From Cutibacterium acnes (lineage in GTDB: Bacteria; Actinomycetota; Actinomycetes; Propionibacteriales; Propionibacteriaceae): a stretch of DNA of 64,000 bases. Each line of letters starts with the position of its first letter. Position 1 is the first letter of the stretch. Positions 23,885-32,161 of this stretch are shown here, piece by piece. A program made the translations under genes and the position numbers. The notes under the pieces were generated by a model. That model searched no databases. It was not told the DNA's origin and saw nothing but the letters and a program-made list of their open reading frames with translations. The stretch covers positions 1,736,001 through 1,800,000 of the forward strand of contig NZ_CP023676.1 in the NCBI RefSeq assembly GCF_003030305.1, given 5' to 3'.

Positions 23885-24470
23885 CCGCCCTCTCCTTGGC
23901 AGAGTGCACCCCAGCACTAGTGCGAACTAACCTCACTGAACGGTTGTGGTGGTGCCTGACCACCGTTACCTCAAGTTCTTGGGCTGATAGACAGCCATAC
24001 CCCTGCCCGAGGCCCCGCCAACCGATCGTGCGTACATCGATTCGAGCAGCCGGATTGGGCCAGGGCCCCAGCACTACCAGAGTTGAACCTCGGGAACGCA
24101 ACCGAGCTGTTAATCGTCTTCCCGCTGTTATCGGCAGCGGTGGCGGAGCTACAGCGAGGACAACATCGAGCCCCTCGATGAGGGTAGCTACCGTCTCGAG
24201 CCAGTTCCCTGGATCAGGCACGAGCACCAACCGGGACAGCTCGACTCCCCACTGCCGCGCCGCCTCGACGCTCAACTCGGGCAGACCTACCACTCCACAC
24301 CAGCCGTGGGTGAGCAATCCCAGCCCAACCGAAGACGCCCCGTCTAATCGGTACACCGCGGGCATGAGCCCACCAGGAAAGAGCGGCTGAAGCAACGGGT
24401 GAATAGCATGACCGTTAGGCACCTCTAACCCATCGACACCACGGCTCACCAATGCGTCGACGTCGACCAT
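23874..24470 (-). CDS. imuA: ImuA-like mutasome protein
   Basis: About 198 residues from the ATG at 24470; the frame stays open to 24551, so a longer form is possible. The protein has a RecA/SulA-like layout (GLMPAVYRLDGASSVGLG, then LVLVPDPGNWLETVATL) but no clear Walker A motif, which matches the divergent ImuA/ImuA' group. It is the first gene of the imuA-imuB-dnaE2 cassette. Cassettes of this type are normally LexA-controlled; I found no convincing actinobacterial SOS box in the 170 bases upstream. Confidence 0.75.
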   Translation of the reverse strand: MVDVDALVSRGVDGLEVPNGHAIHPLLQPLFPGGLMPAVYRLDGASSVGLGLLTHGWCGVVGLPELSVEAARQWGVELSRLVLVPDPGNWLETVATLIEGLDVVLAVAPPPLPITAGRRLTARLRSRGSTLVVLGPWPNPAARIDVRTIGWRGLGQGYGCLSAQELEVTVVRHHHNRSVRLVRTSAGVHSAKERADVC

Positions 24471-24670
24471 CGCACCCCCTGTCCGGCATCCAGCAACCTT
24501 CCGAAAACTGACGAGAATCACCGTGACACGCGTGCCCGACAGCTTTACCAATGAGTCTCCAGAACAACAGCGAACACCCTTGTCAATTCATATTGGTGTG
24601 GCTCTAAAAGCGCCATCTTCCAAGGTTGAACACTTCGATGCCGTCATCCCTTCCTGCCATGATTGGGACT

Positions 24671-25957
24671 ATGACCTCGTCACCTCAAAGACACCGCAGC
24701 TCCCCGCAGCTGCAACTGGCCCTACTGGCCGGACGGACAGCTGCAACGGTCTCCCGCATAGCAGGGAAGGGCTCGGGAGCGTCCATCCGAGGTCGGGTGA
24801 CAATGAAACTGGCGCCCAGGGCCTTGCCCGAACTATTGGCGGGACGTCGCATCGCGAGCGTCACCGGGACCAACGGCAAGACCACGACGACCCACTTCCT
24901 CACTGCCGCAGTGCGGGCCGAGACCCCCGACGGTCAGCGGTCCGTCGTCACCAACGCTGACGGTGCAAACCTGCACCACGGCATCGTCTCAGCTCTGGGA
25001 CAAGCTCCTGACGCCACTATCGCGGTGCTGGAGACCGACGAACGAGTCGTCGCTGATGTCGTAGCAATGGGCTCCCCGGAGGTGCTGGTGCTGCTCAACT
25101 TCAGCCGCGACCAGCTTGACCGCAATCACGAGCTGACTTTCCTGGGTCGCGATTGGCGGGCGGCCCTCGAGAAAGCAGCCGAACACGGACCGACAGTGGT
25201 TGCTAATGCCTGCGACCCACTCATCGTGTGGGTGTGTCAAAAAGCTCGTCACGTCATTTGGGTAGATACCAAGCCCCGATGGACAGCCGATGCGACGCTG
25301 TGTCCCAACTGTGGTGCCGTCCTTATCCATAGCGATCAAGGCTGGGATTGTCCTGGATGCGAATTACGGCAGCCAGCCGCTGATTGGTGGGTAGAAGACC
25401 ACGACGCCGTTGAGGCTTCGGGACGGCGCTTCCACCTTGACGTCCAAGTGCCGGGATCTTTCAACCTCACCAACGCTACTTGTGCCCTCGCAGCGGCTAT
25501 CCATATGGGCATCCAGCCTGAGGACGCCTTACGCGGGATCGCCACAGTGAAATCCCCCGCTGGCCGCTACGCTACCTGCACCATCAGTGGCACTCGCTGC
25601 CGTCTACTGCTGTCAAAGAATCCCGCCGGCTGGACAGAATCTCTGCCGCTAACGACCTCAAATCCACTGGTGCTGGCCATTGACGCAGTGGCTGCCGACG
25701 GCAAAGACGTCTCGTGGTTATGGGATGTTGACTACGAACAGCTAGCCGGAAGAACCGTCATCTGTGCTGGGCCACGTGCTCTTGATCTGGCCGTCAGATT
25801 GCAATACGCCGAGGTGGAGCACATCGTCATTGAGGACCTCTCTCAGGCTCTCTCCTCCCCGCTCCTGGCCGGAAAGTGGGACGCCGAGCACCCTATTGAC
25901 GTGCTGTCAACCTACACACCTTTCCAGAAACTGCGCCGACTCGGAGGACTGGCATGA
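24671..25957 (+). CDS. murT: MurT, lipid II isoglutaminyl synthase ligase subunit
   Basis: 428 residues from the ATG at 24671 (an upstream in-frame ATG exists at 24626). With GatD it amidates the alpha-carboxyl of D-glutamate in lipid II, forming D-isoglutamine. The Mur ligase ATP loop SVTGTNGKTTT is present, as is a four-cysteine zinc ribbon (CPNCGAVL ... CPGCELR) inserted in the middle domain, a MurT hallmark. The C-terminal DUF1727 domain contains AIDAVAADGKDVSWLWD. Overlap of 4 bases with gatD indicates a two-gene operon. Confidence 0.93.
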   Translation: MTSSPQRHRSSPQLQLALLAGRTAATVSRIAGKGSGASIRGRVTMKLAPRALPELLAGRRIASVTGTNGKTTTTHFLTAAVRAETPDGQRSVVTNADGANLHHGIVSALGQAPDATIAVLETDERVVADVVAMGSPEVLVLLNFSRDQLDRNHELTFLGRDWRAALEKAAEHGPTVVANACDPLIVWVCQKARHVIWVDTKPRWTADATLCPNCGAVLIHSDQGWDCPGCELRQPAADWWVEDHDAVEASGRRFHLDVQVPGSFNLTNATCALAAAIHMGIQPEDALRGIATVKSPAGRYATCTISGTRCRLLLSKNPAGWTESLPLTTSNPLVLAIDAVAADGKDVSWLWDVDYEQLAGRTVICAGPRALDLAVRLQYAEVEHIVIEDLSQALSSPLLAGKWDAEHPIDVLSTYTPFQKLRRLGGLA

Positions 25958-26682
25958 ACATCGACCGTCCCAAGATCGTCCTGCTGTACCAGTCCCTGCT
26001 GGGTATCTACGGCGACCACGGCAATGCCGTCGTCCTCACTAAACGACTGCAATGGCGTGGCATCGACGCCGAGCTCCTCATCGTCGAGCCTGGTCAGCCT
26101 GTGCCCACCGACGGGGCCGTTTACCTGCTGGGGGGCGGAGAGGACACCGCCCAGATCACCGCCGTACAAGAGCTCGAAGCTGATGGCGGGCTGTTCACCG
26201 CCCTCGACGACGGCGCAATGCTTTTTGCAGTGTGCGCCGGCTACCAGATCTGCGGAAAGTCCTTCACCATTGGGGCCCGTAATGAGGTCATCAAAGGGCT
26301 AGGGCTCCTCGACGCTGAAACTCGACGTGGCCCAGAGCGTGCCGTCGGGGAGGTGCTGCACATCTGGACTCAACCCGACGGCAATACCTATCCCATTACC
26401 GGTTTCGAAAATCATGGCGGCTGGACCGAACTCGGTTCCGACGCCAAACCGCTTGCTGCCGTAGAGATTGGCTGGGGCAATGGCAACCGTCGTGACGAAG
26501 GGGCTGTGCAAGGTCGCGTCATCGGCACGTATCCTCACGGACCAGTACTGGTACGCAACCCGCAGCTAGCCGACCACGTGCTTGAAATGGCTCTAGGACG
26601 CCGTTTAGAGCCCCTCGATATACCGGAGATGACGGCGCTGCGACAGCGTCGGATCGAGGCTGTGCGAACCGATCGGTCATGA
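25954..26682 (+). CDS. gatD: GatD, lipid II isoglutaminyl synthase glutaminase subunit
   Basis: 242 residues, CobB/CobQ-type class I glutamine amidotransferase. It hydrolyses glutamine and passes ammonia to MurT. Visible motifs are LLGGGEDTAQ, the nucleophile Cys in AVCAGYQICG (about residues 92-101) and the His in TYPHGPVL. Start ATG overlaps the murT stop (ATGA). Confidence 0.93.
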   Translation: MNIDRPKIVLLYQSLLGIYGDHGNAVVLTKRLQWRGIDAELLIVEPGQPVPTDGAVYLLGGGEDTAQITAVQELEADGGLFTALDDGAMLFAVCAGYQICGKSFTIGARNEVIKGLGLLDAETRRGPERAVGEVLHIWTQPDGNTYPITGFENHGGWTELGSDAKPLAAVEIGWGNGNRRDEGAVQGRVIGTYPHGPVLVRNPQLADHVLEMALGRRLEPLDIPEMTALRQRRIEAVRTDRS

Positions 26683-26738
26683 GCTTGTCACTTCGATTTT
26701 GCATCGTGACCGAAGTCCGCTAGTGTTGTCTCTTGTCG

Positions 26739-26811
<73 letters not shown>

Positions 26812-26819
26812 CCGAAGTG

Positions 26820-26859
26820 AAAGTCGTTTTGCCCTAGAAGTGGGGCAAAACGACTTTTT
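26820..26859 (+). terminator. Rho-independent terminator after tRNA-Lys
   Basis: A 15-bp stem (AAAGTCGTTTTGCCC and its complement) with an eight-base loop is followed by a short T-run, eight bases beyond the tRNA. It is the most canonical intrinsic terminator in the window. Confidence 0.9.
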
Positions 26860-27072
26860 CATATCCTCTACAGCCAATCCCGACCAGCAGCATACGGTTC
26901 TGAACTGATCACCTGCACGATTATTCACCCCATTGATGAAATACTGTGCAGACATGCTAGGAAGGCAGTGTAGGGTGCTGCCTAAAGTTGTGACCTGTCG
27001 CACCTGCAGAAAGTCGCTGATGCGCACGTGATGTCGCTGCCGACATCGCTGTATCAAGGAGGAAGAAGTCAC

Positions 27073-28941
27073 ATGATGCACTACACACACTCCCGCCGAG
27101 CCTTTATCCAGGGCTCTGTCGGAGCACTGGCGCTCAGTGCCTTAGCAGCCTGCTCTAGCGGGGACTCGAAGGGCTCGGGATCCAGCAAACCCGCTGCCAA
27201 AGAGGGAGACTTCACCGGTGAGGGCCCGATCAGCTGGGTCCAGGGTAAAGACTTCTCCGGTGGCATGGTCCAGAAGCGACTCGACGAGTGGAACACAAAG
27301 TACCCCAAGGAAAAAGTCTCCCTCATTGAGTTGTCCTCGGAGGCTGATCAGCAACGCCAGTCACTCATCAACGCCGCCCAGACGAACTCTGCGGCTTACG
27401 ACGTCATCGGCCTTGATCTGGTGTGGGTAGCCGAGTTCGCCGCTAACCGTTGGATCGTCGAAATCCCGTCAGACACAAAACCCGTCGGCGTCATCGACTC
27501 GGTGTGGGAGACCGGCTCCTACCGCGGCAAACAATACGCCGTCCCGTACACCACTGACGCACCGATTATGTACTACCGCAAAGACTTCCTTGAACAAGCC
27601 AAGGTTGAGATCCCCAAAACCTGGGAAGACGTTAAAAAGGCCACCGAAGCCGTCCGCAAGCTTCCCAGTATGCAGAATATCGGCGGCTTTGGTGGTCAAT
27701 GGGCCAAATACGAGGGGCTGACCTGCAACATCGCCGAGTTCATCAACACCTGCGGTGGTGCGATCGTCGACGACTCGGGCAAGGTGACCGTCGACTCTCC
27801 GGAGTCCATCAAAGGTATCCAGACAGCCGTCGACGCCTTCAAATCCAAACTCATCCCGACCGCTGCTCTGGAGTGGAAGGAAGAGGACAGCCGCAATGGC
27901 TTCGAGTCTGGCAAAGTCCTCTTCCTACGTAACTGGCCTTACCAGTACGGCAACGACCTTAAGGAACTCGGCCCCGACAAGTTCGGTCTTGCCCCGTTGC
28001 CGTCCATTGATGGCAAGGCCTACACGCAGACCCTGGGCGGCCACAACTGCGCTATCACCACTAACTGCAAGAACAAGGCCACAGCCCTTAAGTTTGTCAA
28101 GTGGTGGACTAGCAAGGAGTCTGAGCAGTACAACCTCGAGAAGCAGTCCAACGCCCCCATCTACGGCGAGCTGTACACCAAGGACGAGAACGTCAAGAAG
28201 CTCCCGTATCTGCCAACTCTGAAAGCCTCCCTCGACGCTGCTAAAGGGCGTCCGCACGCTGTCGCCTATGGTGACGTCACTGCGGCCATCCAGGATGCCA
28301 TCTACCCAGCTCTGCAAGGCAAGACTGACGCCGAGAGCGCGGCCAAGCAACTGGCCGAGAAGCTGAAGACGATCATCAAGAACTGCCCGTCATTCGACCA
28401 CATGGACACGGCGGGGCGGGTTACCTACCTCGCCGTACCTATGGATCTTGCTCGCACCACCCGGCCAACAGCGCCAGGGGACAAGGAGCTTTACCATGAC
28501 CACTGCAACAGTGGAACAGACCAACAAAAGGTCTTCGCGGGCCAAATCCCAAGAACGTCTAGCCCTAGCACTCATCGCACCTACCCTTATCGTCTTGACG
28601 ATTGTTATCGTCATCCCCGTCATTCAGTCGGTGAAGCAAGCCCTCTACGGCCAGCCCGGGCTGGATCCAGAAACCGGATTCGTCAACGAGACCGAGCCGT
28701 TCGTCGGGATGAAGAACTTCGCCGACATTTTCACCGGCTCCGGGGAGAGATTCTGGACCGCCTTCTGGAACACCACCCTGTTCGGTGTCGTTACGGTCGT
28801 GCTCGAGACCATCCTCGGCGTCATCATGGCGCTCATCATGCACCGGGCGATGGCCGGACGTGGCATCGTCCGAGCCGCCATTCTGGTTCCTTGGGCTATC
28901 CCCACCGCCGTCTCAGCCATTTTGTGGGGCTGGATCTTTAA
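27073..28941 (+). CDS. Sugar ABC transporter binding lipoprotein with lost stop codon
   Basis: The start at 27073 (or 27076) follows AAGGAGG. The N-terminus has a twin-arginine-like motif (SRRAFIQGS) and a lipobox (LAAC). The first 437 or so residues form a family 1 solute-binding protein like trehalose/maltose binders (ThuE, LpqY), with DVIGLDLVWVAEFAANRWI near the N-terminus and ALQGKTDAESAAKQLAEKL at the natural end. Beyond KTIIKN (28383) the frame has no stop and runs 555 bases more, over 440 bases of the permease gene in another frame. That tail is Arg/His-rich and looks like out-of-frame translation, so the stop was probably mutated or misread. Confidence 0.85.
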   Translation: MMHYTHSRRAFIQGSVGALALSALAACSSGDSKGSGSSKPAAKEGDFTGEGPISWVQGKDFSGGMVQKRLDEWNTKYPKEKVSLIELSSEADQQRQSLINAAQTNSAAYDVIGLDLVWVAEFAANRWIVEIPSDTKPVGVIDSVWETGSYRGKQYAVPYTTDAPIMYYRKDFLEQAKVEIPKTWEDVKKATEAVRKLPSMQNIGGFGGQWAKYEGLTCNIAEFINTCGGAIVDDSGKVTVDSPESIKGIQTAVDAFKSKLIPTAALEWKEEDSRNGFESGKVLFLRNWPYQYGNDLKELGPDKFGLAPLPSIDGKAYTQTLGGHNCAITTNCKNKATALKFVKWWTSKESEQYNLEKQSNAPIYGELYTKDENVKKLPYLPTLKASLDAAKGRPHAVAYGDVTAAIQDAIYPALQGKTDAESAAKQLAEKLKTIIKNCPSFDHMDTAGRVTYLAVPMDLARTTRPTAPGDKELYHDHCNSGTDQQKVFAGQIPRTSSPSTHRTYPYRLDDCYRHPRHSVGEASPLRPARAGSRNRIRQRDRAVRRDEELRRHFHRLRGEILDRLLEHHPVRCRYGRARDHPRRHHGAHHAPGDGRTWHRPSRHSGSLGYPHRRLSHFVGLDL

Positions 28942-29536
28942 CCAGAATGGCGTGGCGAATGCCATCATCGGCACGCATATCATGTGGGCCTCGGGCAACT
29001 GGACGGCCAAGTGGTCGATCATCATTGCCGACGTTTGGAAGACGGCTCCGTACATCGGTCTATTGACACTTGCCGGTCTACAAGTGATTCCGACTGAGGT
29101 TTACGAAGCGGCCAAGGTGGATGGTGCCAATGCGTGGAAGAGATTCGTCTCCATCACTTTGCCCTTGGTTAAACCGGCACTGGTCGTCGCCGTGCTGTTC
29201 CGGGCCCTTGATGCTCTGCGTATGTTCGATCTGCCGTTTATTCTCGTGGGGCCGCGTATGAAGTCAGTTGAGACACTGTCCATGCTGGTCCAAGATGAGG
29301 CTTCTAACCTGCGGTACGGCGCTGCTGCTGCGTACGCGATCATCCTGTTCCTCTACGTGTTCATCATCGCATTCGCGTTCATCAAGATCCTCGGAGCTGA
29401 CCTCGTCGGCGACAAACACAAACGCAAGAAGATGAAAGCCACCACCTTCGTCTCTGGTGGACGTCCGGGTGGGCGTCGTGCCCGGCAGAAAGCCAATGCT
29501 GTACAAGCTGCAGCTAGCAAGGAGGTGGCGTCATGA
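28496..29536 (+). CDS. ABC sugar permease, MalF/ThuF-type
   Basis: 346 residues. The ATG at 28496 has AAGGAG seven bases upstream, so it was chosen over the open frame start at 28448. Six membrane segments and the EAA loop (YEAAKVDGANAWKRFVSITL) that docks on the ATPase identify it as the first inner-membrane subunit of a CUT1-type sugar importer. The last 40 residues are basic. The gene overlaps the second permease by 4 bases. No ATPase gene lies in the window, so a shared MsiK/SugC-type ATPase encoded elsewhere is likely. Confidence 0.92.
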   Translation: MTTATVEQTNKRSSRAKSQERLALALIAPTLIVLTIVIVIPVIQSVKQALYGQPGLDPETGFVNETEPFVGMKNFADIFTGSGERFWTAFWNTTLFGVVTVVLETILGVIMALIMHRAMAGRGIVRAAILVPWAIPTAVSAILWGWIFNQNGVANAIIGTHIMWASGNWTAKWSIIIADVWKTAPYIGLLTLAGLQVIPTEVYEAAKVDGANAWKRFVSITLPLVKPALVVAVLFRALDALRMFDLPFILVGPRMKSVETLSMLVQDEASNLRYGAAAAYAIILFLYVFIIAFAFIKILGADLVGDKHKRKKMKATTFVSGGRPGGRRARQKANAVQAAASKEVAS

Positions 29537-30414
29537 GCACCGTAACTGCAACTGCGCCGGGGACCTTCGACCAGGAGACCCATCATAAGAAAAACACCTG
29601 GGCCAAGGTGCTGCCGATCATCGGCATCGTCCTCATCGTCATCTACTGCCTGGCGCCGTTCTACTGGATGCTGGTGTCCTCGCTGCGTCCCGACTCGGAG
29701 ATCTTCGACAACACCTGGTGGCCAGCCCATCCGTCGATGGAGAATTACCAGGCAGTCTTCCAGCCGAGCAACAACTTTCTGCGCGGCCTGCTGAACTCCC
29801 TCATTGTCTCCGTCGCAGTTACGGTCATTGCCCTGCTCATCGCCACCTTCGCGTCTTACGCGCTCGCGCGCCTAGATTTCCGCGGCAAGGGCGGATTCCT
29901 CATTCTCATCATCGCGACGTCGATGTTCCCGCTGGTGGCCATCATCGTGCCACTGCTGAAGAATTTCTCGGCATGGCATTGGATTAATACCTACCAGGCC
30001 ATGATCATCCCGGACCTGTCGTTCTCCCTGCCTCTAGCAGTGTGGAACCTTACGACCTTCTTCAAGCAGATGCCCGACGAGTTGGAGCAGGCGGCCATGA
30101 TCGACGGCTGCTCCCCGGCTCAGGCTTTCCGCAAGATCATCCTCCCGCTGGCAGCCCCCGGCATCTTCACCACCGCGATCATCGTCTTCATTGGTGCGTG
30201 GAACGAGTTCCTCGTCGCCGTCACCATGATCAACGATCCGAAGATGGAACCCGCCACAGTCTTGCTGTCGAAGTTCACCGGAGCCTCACAGTTCAACACC
30301 CCGTTCGGCTCCCAAATGGCTGCTGGCGTCATCATGACGGTGCCACTAGTCATCATGGTGCTGGTATTCCAGCGTCGCATTGTCGCAGGCCTGGCTGCTG
30401 GCGGTATCAAATGA
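29533..30414 (+). CDS. ABC sugar permease, MalG/ThuG-type
   Basis: 293 residues, six membrane segments, EAA-type motif EQAAMIDGCSPAQAFRKIIL in the last cytoplasmic loop. It is the second CUT1 permease, translated in overlap with the first. Closest recollected relatives are trehalose/maltose importers, but the substrate cannot be decided from sequence alone. Confidence 0.92.
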   Translation: MSTVTATAPGTFDQETHHKKNTWAKVLPIIGIVLIVIYCLAPFYWMLVSSLRPDSEIFDNTWWPAHPSMENYQAVFQPSNNFLRGLLNSLIVSVAVTVIALLIATFASYALARLDFRGKGGFLILIIATSMFPLVAIIVPLLKNFSAWHWINTYQAMIIPDLSFSLPLAVWNLTTFFKQMPDELEQAAMIDGCSPAQAFRKIILPLAAPGIFTTAIIVFIGAWNEFLVAVTMINDPKMEPATVLLSKFTGASQFNTPFGSQMAAGVIMTVPLVIMVLVFQRRIVAGLAAGGIK

Positions 30415-30426
30415 TGCGGTAACACA

Positions 30427-30468
30427 GTTTGGCTCCGGTCCACCATGGGTCGGAGCCAAACCTGTTTT
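30427..30468 (+). terminator. Terminator of the sugar ABC operon
   Basis: An 11-bp stem (GTTTGGCTCCG / CGGAGCCAAAC) with a 13-base loop is followed by CTGTTTT, 12 bases beyond the permease stop. It could also serve the convergent DUF3618 gene. Confidence 0.8.
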
Positions 30469-30487
30469 GCGCTGTGACCGCTGTTTG

Positions 30488-31054
30488 CTAGGCGGCACTG
30501 TTCTCACGCTCGGCAGCCGCCTGTGCACGCAGCACGGCGGCCTGTTTGAGCATTTTCTCGGCAAGGTTGCTTACCGACGAGTCATCGGTATCGAGCTTGC
30601 CGTACTTCTTAGCGTTCTTCTTGCCGAGCTTGGCATTTTTCTTGGCAGCCTTAGCATCTTCCTTACGACGCTGCTTGGCATCTTTACGAACCCGCTTCGC
30701 CTGAGAAAGCTGCAGCTTCTCAAGCTTGCGACGAGCGGTAGCGCCGGTAGCGCGACCGACTATCGCGCGCAGCACAATAATGCTGACGACGCCGGCAGCG
30801 AGCACTCCTGCGGCCATCGCGATCCGCTGCACGCGCCAGCCATTCTCATCTTTGACCTGGCTCTTGACCTGATCAAACTCACCCTGCACAAAATCACGGG
30901 CACGATCAGATGCTTCACGCTTGAGGGTTGCCGGATGCACCTCCTCCACGAGGTTCTCCACCCCGGCTGCCAGGCAAGCACGGGTCGCTGCAATATCCCG
31001 CCTGATCTCATCGGCAGTGCGCTCGTCCTTCGCCTTCGACTTGCTATCAGCCAT
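30488..31054 (-). CDS. DUF3618-type membrane protein with basic coiled-coil tail
   Basis: 188 residues from the ATG at 31054, which has AGGAGGGG upstream. The N-terminus (TADEIRRDIAATRACLAAGV) is the DUF3618 signature. A membrane helix follows (IAMAAGVLAAGVVSIIVLRAI, about 85-105), and then a Lys/Ala-rich charged helix with repeated AKKNAKLGKKNAKK-type units. The family is widespread in actinobacteria with no firm function. Divergent from bcp. Confidence 0.8.
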   Translation of the reverse strand: MADSKSKAKDERTADEIRRDIAATRACLAAGVENLVEEVHPATLKREASDRARDFVQGEFDQVKSQVKDENGWRVQRIAMAAGVLAAGVVSIIVLRAIVGRATGATARRKLEKLQLSQAKRVRKDAKQRRKEDAKAAKKNAKLGKKNAKKYGKLDTDDSSVSNLAEKMLKQAAVLRAQAAAERENSAA

Positions 31055-31137
31055 GTGACCCCTCCTGGTGCCGTGTCTGCGCTTTGCGCCGGCGTGGGCG
31101 CGGCGCTGGTCTAGCAATAGCCTATATCGTTGAGGTC

Positions 31138-31623
31138 ATGAGCACCCGTCTTCAGCCCGGTAATGCGGCCCCTGATTTTACTCTGCCCGCCGCCAGCGGC
31201 GACCACATCACGCTTTCAGACTTCACCGGCAAGCGTGTCATCGTGTACTTCTATCCCGCCGCCATGACGCCCGGATGCACAACCCAGGCTGTCGATTTCA
31301 CCGCTCATTTGGACGAGTTTGAGGAGGCTGGGTACAAAGTACTGGGGATCTCCCCCGACCCCGTCGCCAAGCTGCAAAAGTTCGTCGCCAAGGAATCGTT
31401 GACCCTGACTCTGCTCTCCGATGAGGGCAAAGAGGTTATGAAAGCCTACGGGGCCTACGGATCCAAGAACGTCTATGGTAAAGAGATCGTCGGGGTCATT
31501 CGCTCCACCTTCGTCGTCGACGTTGCTGAGGACGGTTCGTGCAAAATCACCGAAGCCCAGTACAATGTTCGAGCCAAGGGTCATGTCGACAAGCTCTGCA
31601 AGGAGCTTAAAATCGACTGTTGA
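31138..31623 (+). CDS. bcp: Thioredoxin-dependent thiol peroxidase (Bcp/PrxQ)
   Basis: 161 residues from the ATG at 31138. The peroxidatic cysteine lies in TPGCTTQAVDF (about residue 46), and the overall length and fold motifs (APDFTLPAASGDHITLSDF) match Bcp. The resolving cysteine usually five residues later is Val here, so this looks like a one-Cys or distant-resolving form; two cysteines near the C-terminus (KLCKELKIDC) are candidates. It reduces hydroperoxides in the cytoplasm. Confidence 0.92.
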   Translation: MSTRLQPGNAAPDFTLPAASGDHITLSDFTGKRVIVYFYPAAMTPGCTTQAVDFTAHLDEFEEAGYKVLGISPDPVAKLQKFVAKESLTLTLLSDEGKEVMKAYGAYGSKNVYGKEIVGVIRSTFVVDVAEDGSCKITEAQYNVRAKGHVDKLCKELKIDC

Positions 31624-31673
31624 TTCGGGAATGCTCGAGGGTCTTGGCGGCCCAGGGGCGGTAGCGTCCCTAT

Positions 31674-31755
31674 GCCGGAGTGGTGGAATTGGTAGACACG
31701 CAGGATTTAGGTTCCTGTGCCTTGTGGTGTGAGGGTTCGAGTCCCTTCTCCGGCA
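31674..31755 (+). tRNA. tRNA-Leu (anticodon TAG)
   Basis: Class II tRNA with acceptor stem GCCGGAG/CTCCGGC, anticodon stem CAGGA/TCCTG and loop TTTAGGT, a variable arm (TGCCTTGTGGTGTG) and a T-arm GGGTTCGAGTCCC. CCA not encoded. It marks the left border of the accessory region. Confidence 0.95.
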
Positions 31756-31835
31756 CCGCAGCAAGGTCTGTGACCGTCGCCCGGGCAGATCGCTCGGTCC
31801 AGTCGAGGAGACAAGTGCCTCCAAAAGATCATCGC

Positions 31836-32010
31836 TTAGTGAAGCAGCTGGGCAGCCCTCTGGTACGCGATGGCTTCCCGAATATGCTCGGCAGCATCAG
31901 CCCAGGCGTCGCACTTGGGAGAGGCTGTCAGCCTCGAAGCATTCCGCCATCTACCAGTTTCCGGTACCACGACGAGCAGTCACCGCGAATGTCCTGCGGC
32001 TCACCACTCC
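31836..32010 (-). pseudogene. Decayed HicB-like antitoxin remnant
   Basis: On the minus strand from about 32010 the frame reads RRTFAVTARRGTGNW, an in-frame TAG, then MAECFEADSLSQVRRLG and TGA. A different frame then continues ADAAEHIREAIAYQ and stops at 31836. Joined, this matches the HicB layout: a VTA-type first strand, a Trp, a Ser-Gln (SQVRRL) turn and the EAIAY helix. One nonsense codon and one frameshift make it nonfunctional. No partner toxin is recognisable next to it. Confidence 0.5.
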
Positions 32011-32161
32011 CCGCCCCTTCCCGAGCACGGACTCAAACTGGCCGAAGCAAGTGTACGAGCGAGGTGGTGTCGCCAACCTCGGTGTGAAACTTGAGGGTAC
32101 GACTCACGCATCGGCCCCCCCTGCCGTATGCTGAGGCCAGTTTCTAGTCGTGGGGGTTTGC

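Noticed and set aside
24580-24640. LexA box before imuA
   Set aside because: CGAACACCCTTGTC and the TCGAA/TTCAA pair do not fit the actinobacterial consensus well enough to annotate.
26870-27050. GGCAG-N9-CTGCC palindrome before the sugar ABC operon as operator
   Set aside because: Five-base arms with a nine-base gap are too weak to separate from chance.
28500-28941. A functional C-terminal domain of the sugar-binding protein
   Set aside because: The sequence is the permease gene read in another frame, Arg/His-rich and unlike any binding-protein domain; treated as stop loss.
30380-31114. A 244-codon plus-strand ORF
   Set aside because: It is antisense to the DUF3618 gene, which has a good ribosome site, a clear family signature and a membrane helix.
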